A DNA stretch of 64,000 nt from Ovis canadensis. Its lineage: Eukaryota; Chordata; Mammalia; Artiodactyla; Bovidae. The notes below the pieces were generated by a model, which worked only from the letters and a program-made list of their open reading frames with translations, made no database searches and was not told the origin of the DNA. The stretch's first letter is position 1; each line of letters begins with the position of its first letter. Location: assembly GCF_042477335.2 (NCBI RefSeq), contig NC_091255.1, forward strand, positions 43,626,501 to 43,690,500, read 5' to 3'. Positions 23,470 through 35,449 of the stretch are shown piece after piece. Both the position numbers and the translations under genes were made by a program.

Positions 23470-24755
23470 TAGCAGACGTTTTTTGTTGTTGTTGTTGTTT
23501 TAAAGAAAAACGTGCATTGTATCACAGAGTTTGGAAACAAAACAGGGTTGAAGAGTGAGTCATCATTTACAAGGAAATAGAAAAGGATCCTGAGATCAGA
23601 GAGGGCTTTGACTTGAGCTGAATCAGGGCTGACTGCAATCCTGAAGGAGATGTAACCTTGTGTATGTCTCAGGAGACTTCTTTGTCTCCAAAGAACTTGA
23701 GTGGTGTGGGGAAGCCAGACAGGCTTCTGGAAATCCCATCACCTGGCTGTGCCATTTCCCACTCTGGGACTTTGCATGTACACTTCCGTTGGAATGTCCT
23801 TGTCGAAGCTCCCCTGCCAGCCCGGGTCCAGGGGAGATTCCAGGCAGGGCCGAGTGCACACCAGGTCCACCGTGAGAGGCCAAGATCCTCCCTGTTTTTG
23901 ATTCCTTTATTTCTTCTCTGATTTTAAATGTCTGTTATCTTGTTGGAATCTTCAAATATTGCAGAAATCCTTTGTGGAACAAGGCAGTGGATCAATAAAA
24001 GAATGAAGCAAGAAACTGGTGTTTACAGAGTTGTCTATCTTTCGACCCTAAAGCATGCTGGTTGTGGAGGAGTGTCTGGGAGGGGCTGCTGAATGAACCT
24101 GTGACCCCCCCACCCCAAAGTTAGAAAGCAGAATCGGGTCGCAGAAGTCTTAGGTGGATGGTCCTGAAAGCCCTCATGACCAAGGCTGAGCAGGGCCACG
24201 CTGAGACTGGGTCCCAAGTATGTGAGCAGCCACTGTGTGCAGGTCACTGTCCTAGGGGTACCCAGCGAACAAACAGACCGAACTCCTTGCTCTTCAGGAG
24301 GGACGTTCTAGGGGAGGGAGACACCAAGCCAAGAAGGAAACAGAGACCAAGTGTTTGGAGCCTCAGTGTGGGGAGTGGTGAGTAGGTACCTTGGGAAGCT
24401 TCAGATGGTATTGAAGACCTCAACCAATTGTGGCTCATTCAGTGAAAGACTTGAAGGAGGTGAGGGACCCCAGTCCAGGCGGAGAGAACAGTCAGTGCAA
24501 AGACCCTGTGGTGGGTTTAAACCCCTGAGGCCACATGGGGTCTTCAGCTTTCATTCTGAGTCAGAAGGGGCTATTGGAGGATTTTAAGCAGATCAAGGAT
24601 CTTGGGTTTTCGTCTGTTTCTTAATATGGGAAAATTTCAAACCTGTGTGTAAATAGAATTATAAAATGAAGCCCAGCACACCCATCATGGCTGAGGTTTT
24701 TGTTTCTGTATTTTTTCTTTCTTTTATTAAAAACAAATTTTAAGGTGGTGTTTTG
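23470..24755. other. Intergenic, nothing recognised
   Basis: A (TTG)n-like run lies at about 23,480-23,500. No gene or named repeat is supported in the remainder. Confidence 0.45.
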
Positions 24756-24759
24756 TTGT

Positions 24760-24966
24760 GGATGTTGTTGTTTAGTCAAGTTGTGTTTGACTCTTTGCAA
24801 CCCCCATGGGCTATAGCCCTCCAGGCTCCTCTTCTATGTACTCCTCTTGCCAGTATTCCCAGGCAAGAATACTGAAGTGGGTTGCCATTCCCTTCTCCAG
24901 GAGATCCTCCCATGTTTCCTGCATTGGCAGGTGGATTCTTTACCACTGAGCCACTAGGGAAAGCCC
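24760..24966 (-). mobile_element. Bov-tA-type SINE (antisense)
   Basis: gttgtttagtcaagttgtg, gactctttgcaacccccatg, aagaatactgaagtgggttg and ttctttaccactgagccact: the Bov-tA body reversed. Confidence 0.88.
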
Positions 24967-25024
24967 AAGGTACTGTTTACATACAGTGAAAATGATCCCT
25001 TTCAGTATGTAGTGTTTTTTGTTT

Positions 25025-25245
25025 TAATCATTTACGTATTTTTGGCTGCACTTGGTTTTCATTGCTTTCTCTAGTTGCAGTGAGCAGGGGCTACTCTTCC
25101 TTGAGGTAGCAGGCTTCTCAATGCAGTGACTTCTCTTGTTGCTGAGCCCAGGCTCCAGGCACTTGGGCTCCGTAGTTGCGGCTTGAGTACCCTAGAGTGC
25201 GCAGTAGTCGTGGCGCATGGGTTTAGTTGCTCCAAGGTATTAGCA
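25025..25245 (-). mobile_element. CHR-1-type SINE fragment (antisense)
   Basis: tatttttggctgcacttgg, ttctctagttgcagtgagc, gcttctcaatgcagtgac, ccgtagttgcggcttgag and gtttagttgctcc. It lacks the tRNA-like head. Confidence 0.82.
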
Positions 25246-25249
25246 TATG

Positions 25250-26470
25250 ATTTTGACAAAAGTGTACTCCCTGCAGCTGCCATCACAACCCATTTATAAA
25301 GCAATTTTATGACCCCCTTAAGCCCCCAGCCCTCCCCTTCCAACTCTCCCCAACCCGACCTCTTTTCTATCCCCGGATAGAACTGCATGGTGATCCTTCC
25401 AAAGAGGGCTGCAGGAGGTCTTTTTCACTGTTTCGAGGCTCCTGCCCACCACGTGGGTGTGGACTGTGCAGGGGAAGCACGAGGCTGAGGACCAGCCTGA
25501 GCTCCCAGTTCTCACAGAAACGCAACAAGAACGGTTCCACAGATGAGTTGTGGCAGCTGGGCCCGGGTCCCACCGTTGGTTCGTGGCAGAGTCCACTTCA
25601 AACCCAACTATTTTCTGCTCCATCCCAAATGTGAGTGGTTCTCCATGGGCCCCCAGTGGGCTCTGTGGACACTGGAAGGTGGTCTGACCCCACTGTAGGG
25701 CCAGGGGCCACCCGCACCAGGGAAGCAGCCAAGCTTGACCTCAAATCCTGGAGGCCAACCCCAACGGCTTCAGGTGCCTGGGGACCCCGCTGCACGCAGC
25801 GCAGGTGGCGGGAGGGTTTGGCGCCCACACCACCCTGCATCCTGGGCTCCAGGGACGAGAGGGACTGAGGCTGCGTGACAAGTCAGAGAAGAAACAGATC
25901 TAGAATTTGCGCTGGTGGATCCAGAGCCTCGTGCTTAAGGGGTCAGAATAATGTCATCAAGTGTCTGATGTCCTACGGCAGCTCTGCTGTGGACCTCAGG
26001 GGCCCTCCACCCCCTCCCTCTGGCAGCCCCAGGCCTGTGTGGAAGGTGCAGGTGGTGGTGGGGGGGATGCTTGTGCTGACCCTCAGGCCCACATCCTCCC
26101 CAGGGAGTCCCACCATGCTTCTCTGGCCCAGCACCACCACCCGGGGATGGCTCCTCTCCCATTCTTCCTGCCTGAGTGGACGAACAAGGGGGCTGATTTA
26201 CAGTCTTCAGAATAAGCAGGAAAACACCCAGGAGACCAAGCCCCTCGCAACCCACAGGGTCCTGCCGGGTGGCCCTGATTCTACACCTGGAACTTGGCAA
26301 ACAAGGCACTGAAGTTGTTGGTGTGAGCTCTTTACACACAGGAAGTATTCCCTTCCAACACAGATGGGCTCATGCTTACCGTCTTGTACTATAAAAATAA
26401 AAAACTATGAGCAAGTTCCTTAGGAAACCACAGAATCATTCTTTTTTTATGCTTTGAGTTTTTTTTTTCC
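25250..26470. other. Intergenic, nothing recognised
   Basis: Starts with a short L1-UTR-like stretch (about 25,240-25,320), then GC-rich DNA. ORFs on both strands overlap and look like compositional artefacts. Confidence 0.45.
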
Positions 26471-26474
26471 TGTC

Positions 26475-26768
26475 TTTAATTTTATGTATTTATCTTGGCT
26501 GCGCAGGGTCTTCGTTGCTTCGAGGGGGCTACTCTCTAATTGCTGTGCACGGGCTTCTCATTGCAGTGCCTTCTCTTGTGGAGCACGGTGGGCTCTGGAG
26601 CGGGTGGCCTTCAGTAGTTGCAGCTCCTGGTCTCTAGAGCACAGACTTCATAGTTGTGACACCCATGCTTAGTTGCCCAGAGACATGTGGGATCTTCTCG
26701 GACAGGGGATCAAACCCATGTTCCCTGCATTGAGGATTCTCAACCACTGGACCATCAGGGAAGTCCCA
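26475..26768 (-). mobile_element. CHR-1-type SINE (antisense)
   Basis: tttatgtatttatcttggctg, cagggtcttcgttgcttcg, catgtgggatcttctcg, inverted B box ggatcaaacc, and ends ggaccatcagggaagtccc. Nearly full length. Confidence 0.87.
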
Positions 26769-27814
26769 CAGAATCATTCTTTAAGGATATTCTTATGGTT
26801 AAGTTTTGATTATGTAATATTTTCACATGTTTCCAAAAGTAAAATAAGCCCCAGGGCCCACTCCACCTCCTTCTCCCACTTTCCTGGTCCTTTCCCATCT
26901 CCCAGAGTGAAACATTCTGGCTTTGTGAATTTTCCTGGTTTTCCATACATAAACCCACTAAATACAAATGTATATTCTTTCTTCCCCTTGCTATTTAACC
27001 CCAAAGTGAAGCCTGTCACTGAGCCATGGGGACCCAGTGACAGTCAGTGCCCGGTGCACGGTAGGTGGACACCATGACGACATTAGCAGATGACGAGGCC
27101 CTGGCAGTGCCCCGCCCCTCCCCCACCCGCAACCCCGGGCTCCTGAGTCATTTCTAAATACAGCCTCTGTCGCCGCTGAGACTTCCTTAAGGAGACAATG
27201 ACCCTCTGACACCCCGCGCTGGACCGTCGCAGTGGGGGCCACGGCTCTCGCTGCACTGAGTGCCCCCGTGCAAGGTCTCAGTTCCTCTCCCTCCTGCCTG
27301 AGGAGCCGGGGTCCCTCGAGCGAGGGCACTAGGCTGCTTGAGCTTCTCCTGGGCAGGAGGTGGCAGAGCCAGGACTCAAGCCCGGTGAGACTGAGTTCGA
27401 GGCTGAACTTGCAGATGAAGGAAAACCTGAAACCACTCGAGGCCCTGAGATCCTCTGGGGAAGATTGGGGTGGAGAGTGCGGTGGGCGCAGGGAGGTGGG
27501 CCAGGTGCCAGGCAGGAGGGGGCAGTATGGACTCAGGCGGAGTGGGGTGTCCTGTCCTACCCCCTCCATCTGACGGGTCATGTACGAAACTTGTCCCAGA
27601 TTTGATTTTCCAGGAGGAGCTGGAAACAAAAATAAAGCGAGGTCTCCTGTTGCTTAAATGATGGCAACTGATTAAATACACAGTTACATGTAGCTGCTGC
27701 TACTCTTACTGGGGAGAGAGACAGAGAATCTGGCAGATAAAGTCCATCAACATGCACATTGCAGGGTTCCAGACATTTTTCTGGAGATGTAAATTTTTCA
27801 AAAAAAAAATTGTG

Positions 27815-27955
27815 GGGGCACTTCCCTGGTGGTCTGGCGGTTAAGACTGTGTGCTTCCGAGGCAGGGGTGTCGGTTTGACCTTCATCAGGGGGTGCAGAC
27901 CTCACATGCTGTGTGGCAAAAAAATGCAAAAAAAAAAAAACCCAAAAAACAAACC
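27815..27955 (+). mobile_element. CHR-type SINE
   Basis: gggcacttccctggtggtct head, ggttaagactgtgtgcttc, cctcacatgctgtgtggc and a long A-rich tail. Confidence 0.85.
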
Positions 27956-28369
27956 ACCGTGGGGCAGAAGAGATAAAATCAATAGAATATGGGAATATTG
28001 GTCAGATCCTGGTTTGAAAAAAATCAGCTGTAAAAGGCACATGCGGCTAATGGGGTGTTTGAATTTGGCCTGAGTGTTACATGCCTGTGGAATGATGGCT
28101 TTTGTCCCAGATGGGATAATTGTCTTGTGCTTTTGAGGAGAAGGTTTCTGTTCTCTGGGGACACATACTGATGGGTAGGAGAAGAAGGTTATGCCAGTGA
28201 CCCTCAGGAAACAGTGGGATCCTACGGAGTCACCTTTTAGGTCCGGTGCCTTGGACTCAACTACCTTGGGGTGCATCGTCTTGTTCCTGTTCCTTGGCTT
28301 CTGAGCAGCCTCCCGTTGACAGATTGACCACCTTTGTCTGTTCATTTGTAAGTTCACGGGCATCTGGGG

Positions 28370-28530
28370 CCTTTCCAGGATTTAGTTATAATGAATAAAG
28401 CTGCTCTTAGTACTTGCATACAAGCTTCTCACGTGTGTCAATGTAGGTTTTCACATCTCTTGGGAGTAGAACGGCTGAATCGGAGGCAGGTATAGGTTTG
28501 ATTTTATAGGAGACTGCCAACCTGTTTGTA
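28370..28530 (-). mobile_element. Old L1 3'-UTR fragment (antisense)
   Basis: atgaataaagctgctctta, tctcttgggagtagaac ggctga and gagactgccaacctg resemble the reverse complement of the L1M 3' end. It probably continues at 29,010-29,290, split by later insertions. Confidence 0.65.
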
Positions 28531-28534
28531 GCAG

Positions 28535-29010
28535 ATGTAAGCTTCTATATATAAGACGGATAAGCAGCTAGGCCCTACTGTAGAGCACGGTGAACTATAT
28601 TCAATATTCTATGATATGGGACTGCTCTGAGGGTCCATTGGTTAAGAATTTGCCTTGCTATGCAGGGGACCCGGGTTTGATCCCGGGTCAGGGAATAGAG
28701 ACCCCACATGCCACAGAGCAACTAAGCCTGTGAGCGGCAACTAGAGAATCCATGCACCACAAAGAAAGATCTTAGCTGCAACTAAGACTCAAGGCAGCCA
28801 AGTAAATAAATAAATATTTTAAAAAATTATTCAGAAAAATCTTTGCTATACCATAGTCCACGGGGTCTCACAGAATTGGATACAACTGAGCATGTATGCA
28901 CAATATGAGAAGAATATGAGAAAAATAATAGATATACATGCACAACTGAATCACTTTGCCGTACAGCAGGAATTAACACAACACTGTAAGTCAACTGCAC
29001 TTCAATTCTT
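28535..29010 (+). mobile_element. Ruminant L1 3' tail interrupted by a CHR-1 SINE
   Basis: The L1 tail is seen as taagacggataagcagctag before 28,620 and as gcacaactgaatcactttgc, gtacagcaggaattaacac and tcaactgcacttcaattc after 28,830. The SINE between them is listed separately. Confidence 0.65.
28615..28830 (+). mobile_element. CHR-1-type SINE nested in L1
   Basis: gggactgctctgagggtcca head, intact-looking B box gggtttgatccc, gcaactaagcctgtgagcgg and an AAATAAATAAAT tail. Confidence 0.88.
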
Positions 29011-29290
29011 AAGAATCTGTGTGTAAGAAAAGCCTTAGCCATCCTAACAGGTGCACAGTGGACACTCTCCATGGTCTCAGTTTGAAAGCCCTGGTGACTG
29101 GTGATGAGAGCGTCGTTTCATGGGCTTGTTTGCTGTCTGGATAGCTTCCTCATGAGGTGTCTGTTCAGGTCTTTTGCACACTTTTTATTGGGTTGTTTGT
29201 TTTCTTATGATTGAGTCGTAAGAATTCTTTGTATATTCTGGGTACGAGCCCTTTATCAGAGATGTGTTTGGAAAATATTTTCTCTCAGGG
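29010..29290 (-). mobile_element. Old L1 3'-end fragment (antisense)
   Basis: cctaacaggtgcacagtgg, ctgttcaggtcttttgcac, tttttattgggttgtttg and gagccctttatcagaga are the reversed L1 3' end that should follow the 28,370-28,530 piece. Confidence 0.7.
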
Positions 29291-29333
29291 CTGTTTTGAG
29301 GATTAAATGACATCATAAACACTAAGTCAGTGG

Positions 29334-29513
29334 GTTGTTGTTTAGTTGCGTCCCACTCTTTGGCGACCCCATTGTAGCCCACCAGACTTCTCTGTCAGTG
29401 GGATTTCCTAGGAAAGAATACTGGAGTGGGTTGCCATTTCCTCCTCCAAGGGATCTTCCCGCATCTCCTTCCGGGCAGGGAGATTCTTTACCATGGAGCT
29501 ACGTGGGAAGCCC
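29334..29513 (-). mobile_element. Bov-tA-type SINE (antisense)
   Basis: gttgtttagttgcgtccc, ctttggcgaccccattgtag, gaatactggagtgggttgcc and ttctttaccatggagctac. Confidence 0.88.
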
Positions 29514-32506
29514 AAGTCAGTGGGTAGTCTTATCCTTATGAGTCTTTTTACTACTGCTGCGTAGTATCCTGTTTTGTCCCTCAACAGAACAAGACCTCAC
29601 GTGTCTGCACCCGGAGCTCCCCATGGCACCTGCAGTGAGGCTGCCCACACCTACCCCCAGGTCCCCACTGCTGGAGCTCCCTTGGGCGGGGGCAGCCTCT
29701 GCTGGAGCCCAGGACATCTGTGTTGTTTGTTGTTTACATGTTCACTTATCAAAACCACCCAGCTGGCCCTGGCTGCCCAGCTGGGCCCAGAGGAAGCCCC
29801 AGAGATGGCCTCGCCCTCCTGCTCTGCCCGCAGGACACAGACACGTCCCTGCCACCCCCAGTCCATGCTCCTAGTGCCCGGTGGGCTTGCACAGACATGT
29901 CCTGTTGTTTGTGCTTCATGGTGGCACCCAGAATCCAAGCCCTGTCTGCCGGACAGCTGAGGCTAGAGGCGGCAATGTGGTCACCCAGAGCCCACCACCC
30001 ACCACGCAGAAGACCCTGGCTCTAGTGCCTGACTGGGTGGTCTGTAGCACTGGCACTCAGCAGATGCTCCCCAGACTGAGGACGAGTGGAGGCAGACAGG
30101 GGCTCCTGAGCACAGGGCTCTGCGTGGACGATCTCCCTCCAGAGAGTAGCTATTATGGTCCCATTTTACAGATAAGGAAACCAAGGCTGGGGGAGCCCAG
30201 GTGACTCACTGAAGAAATCAGTCTCCCCTTAACCTGAGTGCTTGACTGCTGGGCCAGGCTGAACCTGTGGCCTCTGTCCCCTCCTTTGGGCCTGCCCCAA
30301 CTGGTGGGGGTGGCATGTGCCTCACTGATGATGCCCACTGGAAGTTGGTTATGGCAACCCCACTTCGCCCATGACTCCCCCACTTCCCTTCTGCCTTCAA
30401 GCTCATTATGACATCCCTGTCTTTGCACCCTTATCTGTGCAGGGCTGCTTCCCTGCTCCCTCCCCACCCAAGGACCCCCACCCCCCACCCCATTCAGCAG
30501 AGCCTCCAGTGGACCTGGCTGACTCACAGCCTTTGCTGGCCCCGAGGTGTGGAGGGTGATGCGGTCAGATCTGACTACATGGAGGAGCATGTTCCTTTTT
30601 CTGGCCCCCTTGGGACTGTCTTCCTTGAAACACTCATGGGGGTGGGACATGGCGTTCACATGGCAAACAGTGCAGAAGACTGGGAGGCCCCCAAATGCCT
30701 TCAGCAGGGACCACCGAGCGCCTTGTGGAAGAGTCACCCGGTGGACACTGTTGGCAGCTGTGATGAGGATGGCTGCTGTCCCCAGGCTGAGCTGGAAGGA
30801 CACCCGTGGCCTCTGAGTCACAAAGGGACAGTGTGCAGAGAACAGAGGCTGCCTGGCCCTGTGAAGGTGCCCACTGGCCACGCCCCAAGGGCTTCCAGGG
30901 GGTGAGGAACAGAACAGGGGACGCTTTTCACTCCGTATCATATCACTGCTTGAATTTCAAACTGAAATTTCTCCCTCCTCCGGAGGCTGCCTCTGGTTCC
31001 ATCCCCTGAAATGCCTATTTTTAATAACCTGGGGGTTGGGGGAGGGCGCCCTTTTCTAAATTTGCTACCCGTAAGTTCTAGGGCGGCACCTGCCACCAGT
31101 CCTTCCCTTGTGGCCTTTGGGCACCCCCGAGGGAGGGGCCTGGTGTCCAGCTCAAAACCCTAGACAGCCACTGGGTTGATGCCTGGCCTGCCTCTGCCCA
31201 GCCTTAGGAGGGGGCTGGTTTCACAGCCCAGCCACACTGAGCTCTAACTGTGTGCCAGGCACCTCTGATCCTCACCCTAACTTTTAAAAGTGAAGACCCC
31301 CACTTTATAGAGGAGGAGACTGAAGCTCAAAGCAGTTCTGAAGTCCTTTAATTAGCCGGAGGCAGAGAAGCAGGAGTCCTGTCTGTGTGGCTCCTGGCAG
31401 CTGTTAAAGGGTCCAGCTCCTCCCCTCGGGGCGGCGGAAGGCCCCTCAGCTTGGAGGTGCCTTTCTCCTGTCCTGGGTCACTTGGGCCCCAAAGATGCCC
31501 TGGCCTGGGACTGAGGGCTCCAACCTCATGGGATGAGGGCAGCACAGCCCTTTCAGGAGGCCAGGGGAGGGAGCAGTAATTCCACCTGGAGCAGCTGGGA
31601 GGGCTTCCTAGGGGAGGTGGTGCTGGCACTCAGCCTGGGAGGATGAGGTAGCCATCAGATCTTCAGTCCAGCGTGTTCCCTACCAAGCTCACTATCTTCT
31701 CTTCCCACACCTACTGCCCTGCCCCGTTTTATCTCTTGATTGGCACCCTCCTCCAGGGCCTGGAGGTGGCCTCCTGCCTCATCCTCTCCCTTCTTCCCAC
31801 TAGCCACTCAGGCCTCTGAATCTTTCTCAGACCCTGACCCCACCCTCCTCCCCCTCCTGGACTTGCTCCTGCCTCCTCCCTGGAGGAGGAAGTCCCTTCT
31901 GGAGTCTTTCTGACACCCTGGGAAGTGCGGTAGGTAACTCTGTGAATGGCCACTGCCCTTGGCAAGCTGCAGAAGGGGTTTTGAAAGGAGGTTTTGAAAA
32001 ATGGCTGCAATTCTCATTCCACTCACTGTGGGGCAGCCTCAGTGTCTCGGCCCCTTAAAAGCAGGCCCGTTGCTTTGGCCAGTAGAGTCAGGCAGACGCA
32101 ACAACCAGCAGAAAGGACAGCTTCCAGCCTCTGTCCACTCCCTGAGCGGAAGCCCTGAACAGGGGCAGAAGCTGTGTGGAGGGGCTCCAGCCCACTGCAT
32201 CCCCGCAGGGCCCAGCCCTGGAGTCCTCCTGGCCCAGGTGCCAAACTTGGAAATGAATGGAAACGAAGACTCTCTGAAGGAATCCAGCAGAGGCCCCAGA
32301 CATGGTGGGACAGAGACAGCATCGGAAAATAGTTATTCCACACCAATGGTTTAGGGTTGTCAGGCAGCAGGACACAAGCGGAGGCGGATTTTGTGACTCT
32401 CCCCATCTCTGATGTCGTTCCTTTCTCAACCCGTTTCTGCTAGGACCTGTGAGAGGCTGGGGACTGCCAAAGTGCACTGGCTTGGAACTCAGCCGGTTGG
32501 GGCCAT
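29514..32506. other. Intergenic, mainly unclassified
   Basis: GC-rich DNA with two MIR-like stretches (about 30,140-30,220, cccattttacagataagg; about 31,225-31,370, ctgtgtgccaggcacctc). No multi-exon gene could be built and no recognised protein homology is visible. Confidence 0.5.
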
Positions 32507-32978
32507 TGTGAGGAAAGCAGGAGAGACTCCATCTTGGAGTCTGTCGTCCCTCTTAAAGTCAGGATGTGCACTGGGCCTGAACCCTGCCCAAGAGTGAGGA
32601 AACCGATGCTAATAAAAACCAGGTCTCCTGGAGACTTCCCTCCCTACAGACGGCAAACGGAGATAGTTGAGATCAGGCTGCCCCTGTTAGATTAACCATG
32701 CCCCGCCTTGATGTATAATCATCGTTCCCCACCTTTAACCTTAATTGTTTGTTCTCCTAGCACCTACTTGTTATAAAACTCAATCATATACAACACAGAG
32801 GTTGCTAACATGTAACCAGTCACGTAGTGGGGGAGGGGGGATATAAAACTGGGCCTCTCAGAAACATCAGGGTCTTTGTTGGGAACTGATTCCCCTTGGA
32901 CCTGCTGGCGTAATAAACTGTACTCCACTGTCTTGAGTATCCTCCGAGGTGTGTTTTGTGACTCTGGATTCCACAACA
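32507..32978 (+). mobile_element. Solo LTR, endogenous retrovirus type
   Basis: A 472-bp block starting TGTGAGG and ending CCACAACA, thus TG...CA bounded. In order it carries a TATAAAA box (32,842-32,848), an AATAAA signal (32,912-32,917) and a U5-like end (gaggtgtgttttgtgactct), the U3-R-U5 layout of a gammaretrovirus-like LTR. No viral coding sequence lies beside it, and I could not see a clean target-site duplication. The family was not identified. Confidence 0.6.
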
Positions 32979-33229
32979 AGCCTAAGGTCAAATTCTAGAG
33001 CCACTGTTTACTCTTTCCCTGTAAAACTATGGGACTGGATTAGAATCAGGGGACACTGGCCATGACAACCTTCCCCCCACCCCCACCCAAACCACTACAT
33101 ATACTCAACCCCTGACATCACTGGAGTCGAGTCTTGAGTCAGTAGATATGGTCAAGTCTTTTGAGGATCAGTTTGGGTAATCCAGGAAGGCTGCATGTAA
33201 GAGGCAGGATTTGGTTGCAAAGAATAGCC

Positions 33230-33355
33230 AGAGTTAAAAATAATCACTTCATTTTGCTTGTTTACATTAAAATATCAAAGTAATATATGAATTGACTTTA
33301 TTAGCATATTAAAATACTATATATTTAATTTTGATTAAAAGTAAATGGTAGAGGG
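33230..33355. other. AT-rich tract
   Basis: About 120 bp of AT-rich sequence with tatatt and attaaaa words, unlike its GC-rich surroundings. Origin unclear. Confidence 0.5.
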
Positions 33356-33360
33356 TAATT

Positions 33361-33556
33361 GCTGTGGCTCAGATGGTGAAGAATCTGCCTGCAATGCAGA
33401 AAACCTGGATTCAATCTCTGGGTAGGGAAGACCCCCTGGAATAGGAAATGGCAACCCACTCCAGTATTCTTGCCTCGAGAATTCCATGGACAGAGGAGCC
33501 TGGCGGGCTACAGACCATGGGATGGCAATGAGTTGGACACAGCTGACTGACTAACA
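33361..33556 (+). mobile_element. Bov-tA-type SINE
   Basis: gctgtggctcagatggtg, gaagaatctgcctgcaatg, aatggcaacccactccag, gaattccatggacagagg and gcctggcgggctacagacc: almost full length, B box degraded (attcaatct). Confidence 0.9.
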
Positions 33557-33559
33557 CTT

Positions 33560-35445
33560 TCACACTTTCAAAAGCACTTAATTCTTGCAGCAATGTTAGA
33601 CAAGAAAAGCATAAAGAACATAATCACATTCCTTGTGAAATTAGGCCCGGAAATCACTATGGCTGGCCTGGAGTACTTCCTACCTTCCCACCTTGCATCT
33701 CGGACCAGGCTGCAACTTTGGGGAAATGCTTGCTCCCTGTGGTTCAAACAAGGCACAAACTAGCTGGCAGAAGCAGGCATTCTCACCAGCCGGAGGAGGC
33801 CAGGCATGGGGCACATGGTCCCTGAGGAGGTGCTGATGTGCTGCCCTCCTCCCCTGATGCTGCAGAGCTGCCAACAGCAAGGTCATCACGCAGCTGGTGC
33901 CCTGGTAGTCACAGAGCAGCCCAAGGGTGCCAGCTCCAGTACCCCTCCCACAACCTCTGGGCTCGCCCCAAGCATAGTAGCCCCCAGACTCAGGCTGGCG
34001 GGAGTCTTTGCTTAGGAGGGCTTGTCCGAGAAGCTGGGCATCTCGAGGGCATTAGAAACAGGCCGAGTGCAGGGCCTGGGCAGCTGGAGGGGGGTGCACT
34101 TGTGGAAGAAAGTCGACATTCATAGCATTTTCCGCTGCAAAGCACTGGTCACACTGCCCCATGGAGCACCATGCCGGACAGATCTGGGGCTTGACTGGGA
34201 GTCTGATGGCCGCTTGGCCTGGATTCCTCCCCACCCCCCCGCCCCCGCAGACTGCTGACTGGCCTTGTGCCCACCTGACCCACGCCCCACTCAGGCTCCA
34301 CTGGAAACCAGGCTGTGGGCAGAAGGGCGGCTCCAGGCGTGGCCGCAGGGCCAGCACCACAGAGGCTGTGGGAGGGCGTCTGGTCTGCAGGGCTCTGGGG
34401 AGACTTGTATCTTTGTTCCTGAGGTGAGGGTGGCAGGCTGGACAGTCCAGATATTCTAAAAATATTCCATTTTTGGCTTTCCACGACCGAGGCCTGTGAC
34501 CTCCGAGCCTCAGGCTCTCACTCCCCGATCCTCCTCTCCTGCTCCAGACACGCTGGCCTTTAAGTGCTGCTTTGAGTTGATTTCCAATTCTCCTAGAAGC
34601 CATACAGGCACATAGAAGTCAGACGGCATTGCAAGAACCATCTGGAGAACAGGAATATCTATGGACAAACAGGAACTGTTTGAGCACCTACTGTATACTG
34701 GGCTCTAGGTGCTGGGGGTGCAGCAGAGACCTCAACACATGCTCCCTCAGCTGACATTCTTGTGGGACTGCTTCCAACCCTTGTAGCCCCCTTACTTCTC
34801 AGTCACGTGCTTGTTTTAAGTGTGAGACAGTGTCTGACGCTTCCTACTGCAGACAAAGACTTTGTCCCTTACACATGGATCCCTGCACTTCCCCTCCCCC
34901 AGTGCTCACTCTCTTTCTGGATACATTAGCATTTGGTGCTTTGGTTTACATATTGTGATTATGTAAATATTGTTCACAGCTGAGCTGTGCAGTAGTTTAT
35001 GACTACACTTTCTATTTCGTGTTGTTTTTCCAGGAATTAATCATTGACTTGTTTTCTTCTCACATCTCTCTGGGCACTCAAGGGGTCCTTTCAACCTGGG
35101 GCCCCTTCAGTTCTGGGAAGTTGGAGGGCATAACTGCTCCTTTTACAAACTCTTAGCTTATTTTGTTTTCATCCTTACCTGTACACCGACCCTCAGCGGG
35201 ACCTTGTGTCTCCCAGGCTGCTGTGTCCAAGGGGACGTCTGTATTGGTGTATTGCTGTTGGTGTTCGTATTATATTGGTGTCTGGCCTCAGATCGGCTTC
35301 CTCCCCTGCAGACATTAATTTCACCTTCCTCCACTCTACTAAGTTGGTTACCATTTTTCTATTCATTTGACAGCTTCAAAAATTTTGTAGATTCTGTCCC
35401 TGTCATTGACTTTCCTGTTCTCTTTGCTCTTGTGAGTTTGTGTTT
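33560..35445. other. Intergenic, mainly unclassified
   Basis: Contains a MIR-like piece at about 34,675-34,770 (gagcacctactgtatactgg). Several overlapping ORFs on both strands at 33,800-34,600 show no recognised product. Confidence 0.45.
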
Positions 35446-35449
35446 TATA

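Noticed and set aside
30153-30941. 262-codon minus-strand frame
   Set aside because: It overlaps four plus-strand frames of similar size and a MIR-like fragment. No family resemblance.
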